A stretch of DNA of 64,000 bases, taken from assembly GCA_023376005.1 (NCBI GenBank), contig CM042148.1, forward strand, positions 76,456,799 through 76,520,798. The letters are read 5' to 3'. The notes beneath the pieces were generated by a model. It was not told where the DNA came from. It saw only the letters and a list, made by a program, of their open reading frames with translations, and did not search any database. Every line of letters starts with the position of its first letter. The first letter of the stretch is position 1. This DNA comes from Doryteuthis pealeii (lineage: Eukaryota; Mollusca; Cephalopoda; Myopsida; Loliginidae). This document shows, piece by piece, positions 10,688 to 19,824 of this stretch. A program made the position numbers and the translations under genes.

Positions 10688-10750
10688 ATAGAAATCGAGA
10701 ACCCAGCACGCAGAATCAGAGACTCTTACCGCTGGGCTACCGGCCCGTCG
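10688..10750 (-). repeat. tRNA-like Pol III promoter head upstream of the hammerhead
   Basis: The minus strand has A box TAGCCCAGCGG (10739-10729) and a B-box-like GGGTTCTCGATTTC (10704-10691), which carries a 2-nt insertion relative to GGTTCGANTCC. A-to-B spacing is tRNA-like. The hammerhead begins about 33 nt after the B box. This is not a functional tRNA gene, because the B box is imperfect and no acceptor stem pairs. Confidence 0.6.
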
Positions 10751-10937
10751 CACACGAAACATGCTAAATCAACCTGTCAATGACAAACACGCCACTATTA
10801 TACATAGTACAGTGAGCATTGAGAGGATCGCAAATCAGGCCTTTGCTCAGGCGTAAGGTAATGGAATTTGATAATTTGCTTTTGAAGCATTGTTAAGTAG
10901 AGTATATTATTATTTATATTTTTGAAGGCAATATACA

Positions 10938-10976
10938 CCGCTAATGAAACTTAATAAAGTTGAAACAGCTGTACGG
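10938..10976 (+). pseudogene. Hammerhead ribozyme relic, core mutated
   Basis: This is the inverted partner of the minus-strand ribozyme. CCG (10938-10940), stem II, GAAA (10962-10965), the ACAGCTGT stem III and CGG (10974-10976) are all preserved. The core reads CTAATGA instead of CTGATGA; the changed G is an invariant core base, so cleavage should be lost. The first pair of stem II is A-T here and G.T in the partner, so pairing is kept. Confidence 0.7.
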
Positions 10977-11070
10977 TGTTCCACATTACTCGCCGAGTTT
11001 GCTTGTCATGATTATTTTCAATAATTATCAAATTTTATATACGATATACGCCTTGTAATTAACTTCAAAA

Positions 11071-11080
<10 letters not shown>

Positions 11081-11118
<38 letters not shown>

Positions 11119-11540
11119 GTGTGTGTGTGTGTGTATGTGTGTGTGTGTGTGTCAATTTGGTGAAATAATATTTAAGACAATCATGTGTAATGAAAAATTA
11201 ATTAAAAGGAAAAGTGGACAAAAAATAATGACTCAAACAAGTAGAAGTAGGAGAGAAATATTTTGTTCCACTTTACGCGAAGATTTGGTTGATCAGAGGA
11301 TATCTATCATGTAAAGTGGAGGGGGGAACCAAATCTTTACTAACTTTCCCTTTCCCTGAATTTCATCACCAACTCACTTTCTCTTCTATAAATACAAATG
11401 TACGTACCTTGTTTTGAATAAATTTAGACTGATGAAGTTCCTCGCGTAAAGCGGAACGAAATATTCCCTCCTACTTCTACTTGTTTGAGTCATTATTTTT
11501 GTCCAATTTTCCGTTTCCTTACCTCTCTCTCTCTCTCTCT

Positions 11541-11618
<78 letters not shown>

Positions 11619-11660
11619 GTGTGTGTGTATGTGTGTGTGAGTGTGTGTATATCATTTGGT
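11081..11660. repeat. TA/TG/CT microsatellites around an 85-bp inverted repeat
   Basis: TA and TG runs at 11079-11153 and CT, TA, TG runs at 11524-11650 bracket an inverted pair, about 11205-11280 and 11437-11515. Its shared words are AATAATGACTCAAACAAGTA and CTTTACGCGA. The flanking segment around TTTGGTGAAATAATATTTAA also recurs directly at 11155 and 11655. Confidence 0.75.
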
Positions 11661-12081
11661 GAAATAATATTTAAGACAATCATGTGTAATGAAAAATTAA
11701 TTTATTCCATTTTGATATCAGTTTTTATTATCAATTATCATATTGTGAAAAGCAAACCAATTAACCTAGAACTGGTTATGCAACTTGTAATTTCCTTTAT
11801 GTCTTCAGGCAGATGATTCCCAAGAGAATGTTGACAACCACGATTTTCATTTTGTTTAAATACGTAAAAAGACATATTCTCTTTATTATATACTCGCTTA
11901 CAAGGCGCCTACGGTGGTCATTAATGTCAGTATCGTGTCACATCCTGTTTATTGAATTCATGATTAATTCATGAGGGAATAAAAAGGAATAAGGAGAAAT
12001 ACTCTATGATCAGGTATCAATTATCTATGAAAATTATACTGATCGAGTCGAGCGCAAGTCGTTCACTGAATTGGAAATTGG
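11661..12081. other. AT-rich DNA, nothing recognised
   Basis: Apart from the direct-repeat copy at its start, I see no element or coding signal. Confidence 0.45.
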
Positions 12082-12092
12082 TATTTAACAAT

Positions 12093-12348
12093 TTTAGGGA
12101 CCGGGTTATCTCAGTCGGTAGAGCGTTCGGCTAGAAAGCACAAGGTTCCTAGTTCGATAACGGTCCTCGCCAACTCAGCGTATGAGTAGCACAGGGATCT
12201 GTGCGGTAAAGTAAGGAGTTGATGGTAGGTGTTGCGCTCCACCTCAGACGCCAAAACAATCTCCTTGGTCTAGCGCTATTGAAAAGGGGATAGACTCCCT
12301 CGCTGACTGGCCGATACCGACTTTAGGCCACCCCGGCGGCTTTTTTTT
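12093..12348 (+). repeat. tRNA-SINE A with 11-bp target duplication
   Basis: A perfect direct repeat, TATTTAACAAT, flanks it at 12082-12092 and 12349-12359, which fixes both ends. The head has A box TTATCTCAGTCGGTAGAGC and B box AGTTCGATAAC; the body ends at CCACCCCGGCGGC plus a T run. An 11-bp duplication fits LINE-mediated retroposition. Confidence 0.92.
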
Positions 12349-12404
12349 TATTTAACAATATTGCACAAATAAAAATCTTTCCACAATGTGCAATGTTTGC
12401 TGTT

Positions 12405-12408
<4 letters not shown>

Positions 12409-12455
<47 letters not shown>
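12409..12455. repeat. (TA)n microsatellite
   Basis: About 23 TA units between a SINE A and a LINE fragment. Confidence 0.9.
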
Positions 12456-12457
<2 letters not shown>

Positions 12458-12504
12458 TTAGAATGTAAACAATCTTTAAAGTACTATTATATAGATGGTT
12501 TATG

Positions 12505-12845
12505 TAGCCGTGTCAGTGCTACTGTATGGCAGCACCACAGGGACTCTAATAAAACGATAAGAGAAAAAGCTAGATTGTAACTGCATAAAGATGCTGCCTA
12601 CTGTTATGAACACATTTTGGAAGCAGCAACCCACAAAAAAGCCTCTGTACAGCCACTTACCTCCTATCACACAAACCATCCAAGTAAGACGAACAAGAAA
12701 AGCAGGACACAGTTGTAGAAGAAAGGACGAACTCATAAAAGACGTTTTCATCAGACCAGTAAAAACTTATGTACAACATCTCTGTACGGACACTGGGTGC
12801 TATGCTGAAGACTTGGCAAGAGCGATGACCGATTGGGAAGGGTGA
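12505..12845 (+). pseudogene. LINE reverse transcriptase C-terminal fragment
   Basis: The frame from 12591 encodes 84 residues ending at a stop at 12843-12845. It contains LPPITQTIQVRRTRKAGHSC, RKDELI, then YVQHLCTDTGCYAEDLARAM and DWEG. These are conserved words of the C-terminal tail after the reverse-transcriptase domain in a widespread invertebrate non-LTR retrotransposon. Upstream, the VLLYGS-type segment is readable near 12515 but is separated by a stop. Residues between RKDELI and YVQHLC are shortened relative to the copy at 42932-43153. It is a dead 5'-truncated insertion; I cannot fix the clade. Confidence 0.72.
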
Positions 12846-13025
12846 CGTATTCTGTAGGCATTCAGCACAGCTTGATGTTTTGTTTTTTTATTCTTAATAC
12901 ATTTCTATTGTAAAACAATTTGTAATGCATTTCTACAAAAATCCGATGAGCAATCAATTTCTATAGAATTTTACAATGTATTTACTAACTTATTTATTCA
13001 CAATAAATCATTTGCATTTTACATA

Positions 13026-13850
13026 CTAGCAAAAATATGCACCACCGGACGCAATTATTTGAGTTTTAATATATATTATTCATTAAAACTGGGTGAATTA
13101 GAAAGACTCACGAAACAAAAACGCATATAAAAAATATAAAACTTATTTTAATTGATTTCTCTATGAAATTATACATTGGATATGATTCAATATGTCTGAG
13201 AATAAAACAACAATATTAGAAATCAATAACACCAACTAATTGTTTATTAAAATTGATTTTGTTAAAAGCAGTATGGAAATTATCCACACCATATACATAT
13301 GTAAACCTTTATTTCTTAGAGATAAATAAGATACATTGTACGATTTTAAATGCATTAATAACACGGGCCTTTTGGGGCCTGTGTTTGTTAATGTAAATTA
13401 ACAGCGTTGATCCCAGGGGGCTATCCCCCCAGACAATACTTGCCCCCTTGATTTAAAGGGGCGGCGCTGGGTTTATTGTCCAGTGCCTGAGGCGCCCCCT
13501 TGAGGGGGAATGCTGACGGGATCAATGCATTTTTGCACCTATCACCATTGAGTCTCGTCTCGTGGGTGGCCCCACATAAAAATGTCCTTGTGTCACGCCC
13601 TCATAAGTGGGATGAGATGCAAATACCTTAATAACATGGGTTTTTTTAGGCAAAGTTGGCCCAGCAAGACCTACATAGACACGTCGTGAATAGATAATCT
13701 GCTAATTATTATTAACTAATGATAATGATGGTTTGATAATCATTGATGACATAACAAATAACTAAGGGAATTGTGACGTTGGTGGTGACGTAGTTCCAGT
13801 TACAGACAGAAATATAGATAATAATCCCAATTTTAATAACATACCAAATT
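13026..13850 (-). mobile_element. Helitron, diverged, carrying a GCR insertion
   Basis: The 3' end is visible at the low coordinate: CTAG (13026-13029), then an imperfect hairpin from ATGCACCACCGGACGCA. Internal words (GTAAACCTTTATTTCTTAG) and the far end (GGAATTGTGACG, TAGTTCCAGTTACAGACAGA) match the other Helitrons. The 5' TC terminus is degraded, so the upper boundary is approximate. A 264-bp GCR element is inserted inside. Confidence 0.72.
13364..13627 (-). mobile_element. GCR structured GC-rich retroposon
   Basis: A perfect 9-bp duplication TTAATAACA (13355-13363 and 13628-13636) defines the ends. On its own strand it starts GGTATTTGCATCTCATCCCA. It contains TTGATCCC pairing with GGGATCAA near the other end, the hairpin CCCCCTCAAGGGGG, CTGG..CCAG around CAATAAA, GCCCC..GGGGC around a TTTAAATC loop, and GGGGG..CCCCC around ATAG. 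It has no coding capacity and no A/B box I can recognise. Base composition is sharply different from its surroundings. Confidence 0.75.
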
Positions 13851-14359
13851 AACTATTCATCGAATGCTACCATTTCTAAAAAAAAATATCTTGAATCAAT
13901 GCTTTTAAATTCAAAACCAATTTTGATGAGAGAACGATCGAAACGAAGGCAGATAAACCTTCGATTTTTGCTGTTTACGTTCTTGTAACTCCAGAAGAAA
14001 ATTTCAGATCTTTCAATCATCTTCATATAAAAATGGATGAAAGAAATTAAGTGATATCATAAGTCAGGTATCCCTTGGTAAAAAGTTGATGGCTAAATAT
14101 ACAAAGCGACCATGAAACGTATTCAGTAAGGAAAGTATCTAAACTTGTTTTTCACATAAGTCAGTAATGTTTTAGTCATTTTCGCCAGACCGCCATAGCT
14201 TTAGTTTTCACTTCCATTCCACCTGCAAAACGCATCACCTCTGCCTTTCAAAGATGTTTATATATAAAAAGTACTATTTTAAACGGTAAACAAGTTCAAA
14301 ATGCAGGCGAAAGAGGAAGAGTTCTCAAAGTAGTTTTGACTAACGAGAAGAGAGCCCTT

Positions 14360-14565
14360 TCGGTTTGAATTCAGAGTTTTCATTCTCCTAAACAAGTTGC
14401 GATACCAATGTTAAAGAACATAGTCTGCCCAACTATCTATCCATAACTGTAGGGAGAATAGTTGGATTCGCACCTTTACCAATGGTATTAATGCTATGTG
14501 AAATGCAAATACCTGCGCCCACTCGTCTCGCCGTGTCCATTTCTTACGATCGGAACCATTGATTT
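14360..14565 (-). repeat. tRNA-SINE B, 3'-truncated
   Basis: The tRNA-like head lies at the upper end (minus-strand words CACGGCGAGACGAGT and GCATTTCACATAG). Then come GGTGCGAATCCAACTATTCT and the TTGGGCAGACTATGTTCTTT body. The counterpart in copy 2 is at 29560-29765. Confidence 0.7.
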
Positions 14566-14604
14566 ATAGCAAAGATTATTCTAATCTCATAAAATGTGTA
14601 TTTT

Positions 14605-14730
14605 TGTTCCCGAGTCCGAATAGAAAGTTCCCGATTCCGACAAGAAATACCCGAATAAGACCGGGGGCACATCGGCCGAAACGTTGTACAGATAACGATG
14701 ATGATGAGACAATAGTCCGAATAATCCAAA
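14605..14730 (+). repeat. Fold-back P, single half
   Basis: Contains CGACAAGAAATACC, CACATCGGCCGAAACGTTGT and ATAGTCCGAATAATCCAAAT in the family order. The inverted partner half is missing. Confidence 0.75.
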
Positions 14731-15236
14731 TAATACTATGTATTTTGAGGTTATTCAAAATTGCGGCAAATCAAAAAGAGTGCTCCAGGTTTGAAGCGAG
14801 ATCTGTCATCAAAGTTTTGTTGGTTTAGAAGTGCAAACCATTTTCAAAATCTACAGAAGAATGTGTTATGTGTACAGAGAAGCATGTTTTCGCCCAAAAA
14901 TATTTACATATGGGCTAAACACGGGTTTTTCACTACGAGCCTGAGTTGAAAAGACAGTCCGGTAAAGAAAAAGTTCCGACCACAGCGGTTAGTAAAGAAG
15001 GTCAACTTGACAGTCTTCTGGGTCATGAAAAGATCCATCTCTATTGATTTCTTTGACAAAGGTGCAATTTAAAACAATGTTTCTTATTGCTTATTCCTTA
15101 GGAAAAATTCACTTTGTTTATTGAATGATCCTCGTAAATATGTGTACGTGTGTTATTGTCGCGTAAGATGCTGCGAATATGCATTAAGGCTGTATAAAAA
15201 TGACTGTTTAAAACGTTTTTAATTGTAACTTTAATC

Positions 15237-15237
<1 letters not shown>

Positions 15238-15287
<50 letters not shown>
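15238..15287. repeat. (TA)n microsatellite
   Basis: About 24 TA units. The corresponding tract of copy 2 (30450-30507) is irregular, which fits slippage or unpolished sequence. Confidence 0.9.
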
Positions 15288-15289
<2 letters not shown>

Positions 15290-15791
15290 ATTTTTTATCC
15301 CCCCCACACACCCGCCTTCTTTCTCTTCTCTTACTATAAAAAAATAAACATTTCATTTGACGCGTAAATGCCATCTCCCCCTACCTCTTACATATCAAAC
15401 GCACACAGCAACTCAAAAGTTAAAAGAATATTCTCTTGCCACCTGAAATATACATCGTTTCTCAATGGTAAATATGCTCACACCCACACACACCAACACA
15501 TACACACACACACACACAACCTTGAGGTTTGTTTCGCTGTCGTTTATCGCAAAAGATTTATACACACACGCGCAACCACACACCTAAAAAATGCACAATG
15601 CTTTCTTTTCGATACACATACTTACACAGTCCCATACTCACACCGTAAAAGAGAATATTTGACGTCATATTCAAACCGTCCCCTTCTTTCAAACTTCAAA
15701 TTTTAAACAGAGTGATAAACAAGGACTATCACTCGCTTTTCTCGTTATTCTGTGATAAAAATTTCTTATTACCTTCCATATACCAACAAAT

Positions 15792-15838
15792 GCCCTGAAG
15801 ATGATCTAATTAATAGATCGAAACACTGCAGCGTCGGC
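15792..15838 (+). other. Hammerhead-like fold with one extra nucleotide
   Basis: Order: GCC (15792-15794), CTGAAGA (15795-15801), T, stem GATCT/AGATC (15803-15807 with 15815-15819), GAAA (15820-15823), an ACAC..GCGT region, triplet GTC (15833-15835), and GGC (15836-15838) closing stem I. Position 7 of the core tolerates variation, so CTGAAGA is allowed. The unpaired T after the core is not normal and probably abolishes or weakens cleavage. A counterpart occurs in copy 2 near 30977. Confidence 0.45.
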
Positions 15839-15929
15839 CAATAAACTCACCACTTAACTCATTTAAACCTGGTTTTTTTTCAATCTTTCTTAATATACTA
15901 CATACCGTCGGATTCACTTCCTTTTCTTC

Positions 15930-15931
<2 letters not shown>

Positions 15932-15980
<49 letters not shown>

Positions 15981-16078
15981 AGAATTATGGAAAAAATGAA
16001 TGAATGAATGAAATAAAAAATGAATGGAATAAATGAAAAAAATTTTTCCAAAGGACCTCTCTCAAAAGTAAAAAAATT

Positions 16079-16131
<53 letters not shown>
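15932..16131. repeat. Two (TA)n microsatellites
   Basis: TA tracts at about 15932-15976 and 16086-16131 are separated by an A-rich spacer with ATGAATGAATG repeats. Confidence 0.9.
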
Positions 16132-16132
<1 letters not shown>

Positions 16133-16669
16133 TTTGGCTGAATACCCTAGAATATTTCTTAATGGTTTTCAATTGCTTACGTTCATACCTTAATGGGTAA
16201 TGTTTCTTATATCGCAGCTTAAGTGGCAATGAAGCTACCTCATGTTTTTTTTTCCTAGCGCTTTCGATCACGTCTATAATTGTCTTCAGGGGAATTATTC
16301 GTTGTATTCGTTATTTAAATTTTTATGGTGCGAGGTTCATTCAGTATCTGAGTGTGTCCAAAGAAAATCTTATTTGGTTAGTTTTTTTTAAAGGTCACTT
16401 TGTTGTGTTATTGATAATCCGAGTTACCGAATTTACTAGTGAGTAGGTTTCATTATCAATTATTACCTTTCGTAAATAATAAACATTTCTCATCGCAGAA
16501 GTCAGTATTGTCCTATTATTACAGGCTGGAGACATTATTGACATTGTCGACTAATGACGGTGTAGTGTAGTGTAACGGTTATTGGCCGATTGTGTAGTTC
16601 AATTACCAATAATGCAATTTGGGTAAGACCTGAATCCACATGATTGTACTAACTCTATTACCCTTATGG
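16132..16669. other. Unassigned repeat-like DNA
   Basis: No gene. On the minus strand near 16265-16305 there is CTGAAGACAATTATAGACGT followed by GATCGAAAGCGC. This has the word order of the hammerhead-like motifs elsewhere but no clear stem II. Confidence 0.45.
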
Positions 16670-17015
16670 CTAACCCCCAACACTTTTTATCATATATGTG
16701 CTAGAAGGCAGTGGCTGAGAGTCTTCGTGACTTGGGTATGACGTTAAACTGCATCTAATAGTGATGTTCTTGGTCTGGAGCTCTGGGAAGTATGGAATAT
16801 CCCTTTAACTCCATTACTCCCAAGTCTACTCTGACCCGAGGTGGTAGTATCTGTTAGGGTCCCATCTATGGCTTAAATAGAAAAAATGAGTTAAAAATGT
16901 GTTAAAAATTGAGTTTTTAAAAAGAATTGTATACCTATCAAGCATAAATAAAACTAAACGTCTTTGGCAAAAAATGATCTAACAAGGGTTGTCATGCCGT
17001 AAAATCCAACAAAGA
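16670..17015 (-). repeat. Repeat D, long copy
   Basis: From the upper end on the minus strand: GGTTTTCTTTGTTGGATTTT, CGGCATGACAACCCTTGTTA, then the CCTAACAGATACTACCACCT block, and GCAGTTTAACGTCATACCC. It extends into a GTGCTAGAAGGCAGTGGCTG segment also found near 20810 and 43980. Confidence 0.7.
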
Positions 17016-17262
17016 AAACCAAATTTGAATCCACTTTTCCCTGTGTGTTTGTGCGAGTCCAAGAGAAGGTTGGAAAGAAAGGAATTTGTGAGGAAGTATC
17101 GGTTAAAGGTGTGGCAAATGGAATTGAATTCCAACTGAAGCTGTTTATAATCACTTTATTCTAATGCATTTAAGAAAATGTATGAATCTATGTTATTTGC
17201 CATCGACGAATGGTTTGATAAAATATATTTCCCTTGACATTCTCTCATATATGATTAAAGAC

Positions 17263-17634
17263 TAGTATTATTTGGATCATTTGGACTATTGTCCTCATCT
17301 TCATTGTTATCTGTACAACGTTTCGGCCAATGTGCCCTCCAGCCTTCTTCAGGTATTTCTTTCCGAACTCTGGAACATTCTTGTAATTGGGAGCCATCAC
17401 AGAACTTCGATTACGACAAGAAGGTTCCCGAGTTCGAAAAGAAGCAGCCCGAGTTCGAAAAGAAGCAGCACGAGTTCGAGAAGATTCCCGAATCCAACAA
17501 GAAATACCTGAAGAAGTCCGGAGGTCACATCAGCCGAAACATTGTACAGATAACAATGAAGATGAGGACAATAGTCCGAATAATCCAAATAATACTAATT
17601 ATCAAACCTCATCTCAAAAATTCAGAGAAATAGT
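17263..17634 (+). mobile_element. Fold-back P element with 12-bp target duplication
   Basis: The left half (17267-17370) is the inverse of the right half (17490-17590): GTCCTCATCTTCATTGTTAT against ATAACAATGAAGATGAGGAC. A short middle of GTTCGAAAAGAAGCAG repeats and a single-copy tail (AATTATCAAACCTCATCTC) complete it. The direct repeat ATGATTAAAGAC at 17251-17262 and 17635-17646 marks the insertion. Translations across it (EFEKKQPEFEKK) only reflect the internal repeat. An inverted-half structure with 12-bp duplications points to retroposition. Confidence 0.82.
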
Positions 17635-17646
17635 ATGATTAAAGAC

Positions 17647-18620
17647 ACTAGCGGTTGAAACCCGATCGCTAGTGAACGAGAATCGCAACCCCCATACAAT
17701 ATAAATAGAAGTTCCGTGCGGTTAGAGCAGAACTTCGGCCATTGCTTGGCCGGTACACTCTTGGTTAAAAGCGTTCTGTTATTGTTCTAGACAAGACTAG
17801 TGTTACGGATGGTAACAATCTTTTTCGCTGTGTTATTTTCTATTAATGTAAAATTCGGCTCAATGAAACATATGCTTATTTTTAAGTTGTCGCTCTTTCT
17901 TTATTGGGGTATATTCGCGGAGTTCCGTCCCGGCCTCCTGCCTCAAAAACCGCTAGACGGTGGCTACTGAAAAAAAAACCCAGCTACGATTGAAGTCCAT
18001 AGCCGAAGCGGTGTCACTTGAAAAAAAACTAGGGTTAGGGTTTAGGGTTGAGGTTGGGGTTGGGGTTTAGGATTAGTTTAATGGGAAAATAAATAAATAA
18101 TTTGGGCTCTGTTTTTTCTGGGTCACCCTATATACAGGGAGGCACAGAAAAAACAGAACCCACAAATTTTGTAATAAAACTTAATTTTAACTAGGGGGTA
18201 GGGTTAGGGTTGGGGTTGGGTTTTCGGGAAAAACGCCCTAAGTTGGTTGGGGTTTGTTTTTTTGTTTTTTTTTCAAGTGACACCACTTCGGCTACGGACT
18301 TAAATCGTAGTTGGTGTTTTTTTTCAGCAGCCACCGGCTAGCGGTTTTTGAGCCAGGAGGCCGGGACGGAATTCCGCGAAGAGTACCCTTTATTGTCCGT
18401 CTGAGTGTTATAAAACACACCACAATCCTTCTGCATGAAAGAATGGTTGGCCCTATATCCAACCCTAACCGGGTTCAGTCATACCTTACCTAATAAGAAT
18501 AAAAATCCGAATATCGACAGACATCTCCCAGTGTCAAAGGGTATACGAACAGGGTTTGTTTAGAAAATAACGATACTGATTTTTATCTTATTTTTCAGGT
18601 TGGCGACCCTAATTGAGAAT
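17647..18620 (+). other. Possible solo LTR, interrupted by a TIR element
   Basis: Once the TIR element is removed, about 480 bp remain. They contain a TATA-like ATATAAATAGAAG (near 17698) and a second TATAAAA (near 18411), and end at TTATTTTTCA followed by GGTTGGCGACCCTAATT. TGGCGACC directly after a terminal CA resembles the primer-binding start of many gypsy-type elements. I cannot see a matching 5' TG boundary or a second LTR, so this is tentative. Confidence 0.3.
17907..18387. mobile_element. TIR element, 481 bp, 8-bp target duplication, telomere-like core
   Basis: Perfect 8-bp duplications CTTTATTG lie at 17899-17906 and 18388-18395. Terminal inverted repeats of about 110 bp pair TTCGCGGAGTTCCGTCCCGG and ACGATTGAAGTCCATAGCCG with their inverses near 18265-18380. 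Inside, a second inverted repeat (CTGTTTTTTCTGGGTCACCC) is flanked by two same-strand G-rich tracts with TTAGGG-like words (18031-18070 and 18193-18225). It has no transposase, so it is MITE-like. An 8-bp duplication fits hAT or P-type transposases, but the ends do not show a clear hAT signature. Confidence 0.8.
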
Positions 18621-18814
18621 CAGCTGATCAATTTTGACCGTAAACAAGTAGGAAAACAGCCTTGCTTGTTTCACAGAATTAACGTAGAGTAATCTTAGAT
18701 TATACCAAGTATGTTTTGTTAAGTGTGAGATGAAAATGGTTGGTTGATTATTTTGATCAATGGCCAATCAACACGTGTGAACTATTCAATGCTAATTTTG
18801 TTTTGTATATACAT

Positions 18815-19090
18815 ATTTACTAACCCCTCCGCATGAGTAGGATGTGACACAAGGTTAATATCTTAAGCGAAGTTAGATTTTACCTTCCCCTAAACTGGTT
18901 GCCTAACCAAGGTTGAAGAGCCCTGTCTACCCTACTAATTACCCATAGCTGGAGGAAAGAATAGTTTGATTAAAACGTTTCCCCAAAATGTTAGCACTAT
19001 GTGAAATTCAAACAGCTTCGTCTAGGATTTGAACTCGTCTCGCCGTGTCCATTTACTACAACGGTAACAATTACACCACGCATCTCCATG
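18815..19090 (-). repeat. tRNA-SINE B, near-complete
   Basis: Minus strand, from the upper end: A-box-like TGGTGTAATTGTTACCG, then CACGGCGAGACGAGTTCAAA with the B box, GAATTTCACATAGTGCTAAC, the GGTTGCCTAACC-type body with AGTTTAGGGG, and the 3' terminus GTGTCACATCCTACTCATGC followed by GGAGGGGTTAGTAAATA. This copy best defines the length of the family (about 275 bp). Confidence 0.83.
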
Positions 19091-19212
19091 TTTTTTTTTT
19101 CTTTGGGGCGGTATATATATTATTTGTAAGCGAATACTTTGTAGGTATTTTTTGCATGGTTTTGTATTATAAACTAGTAGAAATCATTTTCATTCATGCA
19201 ATATTATCAGTA

Positions 19213-19606
19213 CTAGTACAAAATTAAAAAAACATCCTCCGGGTGATGTAAAAATAGATTTTTGAAACATATTGCCTGAGGGGTGGGAGTTAAAAATTCA
19301 ATGTCAGCGAGTTTGTACCCTAAGTAAGTAAAATCATCAAATTCATTAAAGGGTTAAAAATAAAACAATTTGAAATGTAAACTTTAGATATGTATTAAAA
19401 TAAAACAAACTATATATAGATATATAATACCAGTCATGTATTTATTAAAACTTGTTTTAAAAAACAATGAGGACTGTCTAATGTTGCATGTTCACATTTT
19501 GAGTGTATTTATTCTATGTTATGACGATTTTGGGTAATGCGACGTAAGCAATGACGTAATTTTTATTACAGACAAAAACCGGAAGCGAATCTCCATTATT
19601 AATAGA
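19213..19606 (-). mobile_element. Nonautonomous Helitron (394 bp), both ends intact
   Basis: The 5' end at the upper coordinate reads TCTATTAATAATGGAGATTC after a host A. The 3' end is CTAG at 19213-19216 with a hairpin-like CATCCTCCGGGTGATG about 13 nt inside it. No coding sequence. A copy with the same two ends occurs in the opposite orientation at 44838-45228. Confidence 0.87.
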
Positions 19607-19824
19607 TATTGGTAGAAATAATTTTTATGTTAGATTTTTTTAATCAACTTCAGATGTATGAAAATAGAAATAACGTCATGTGTAGTAATAAACTGGTGAT
19701 TATGTTAGATGTCTTCATTAACTTTATGTGCTTAACTTCTAGTATATCAATTAGCAGAAATAATTCTAATCAACTTGCAAACAGATCTATTTGACCCGTA
19801 GACGGGGCTCAATTACATAATACC

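Larger units (their letters stand above)
10465..11080. mobile_element. Penelope-like or SINE-type retroelement relic with inverted hammerhead repeats
   Basis: Two inverted arms face each other: 10532-10658 (minus) and 10938-11075 (plus). They share a hammerhead-like segment, GAAACAGCTGTACGGTGTTC, then TGATTATTTTCAATAATTAT and an A-rich end. A direct repeat (TTTGCTTTTGAAGCATTGTT and AGGCAAT words) is also present at 10466-10531 and 10859-10932. Inverted and direct terminal repeats carrying hammerhead ribozymes are known in Penelope-like elements. No reverse transcriptase is present, so this is at most a nonautonomous derivative. Confidence 0.6.

Noticed and set aside
17260..17600. Fold-back P as a true hammerhead
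   Set aside because: CTGAAGA, stem GGCCG/CGGCC and GAAACGTTGTA are in the right order, but one extra base follows the core and the two sides that should form stem I do not pair.
17272..17638. Overlapping Lys/Glu/Ser-rich frames with EFEKKQ repeats
   Set aside because: They are produced by the fold-back P inverted halves and the internal GTTCGAAAAGAAGCAG repeats; three frames are open at once.
18031..18070. Chromosome-end telomere or interstitial telomere
   Set aside because: The TTAGGG-like words are few and degenerate, and lie in the centre of a TIR element with clear target duplications.
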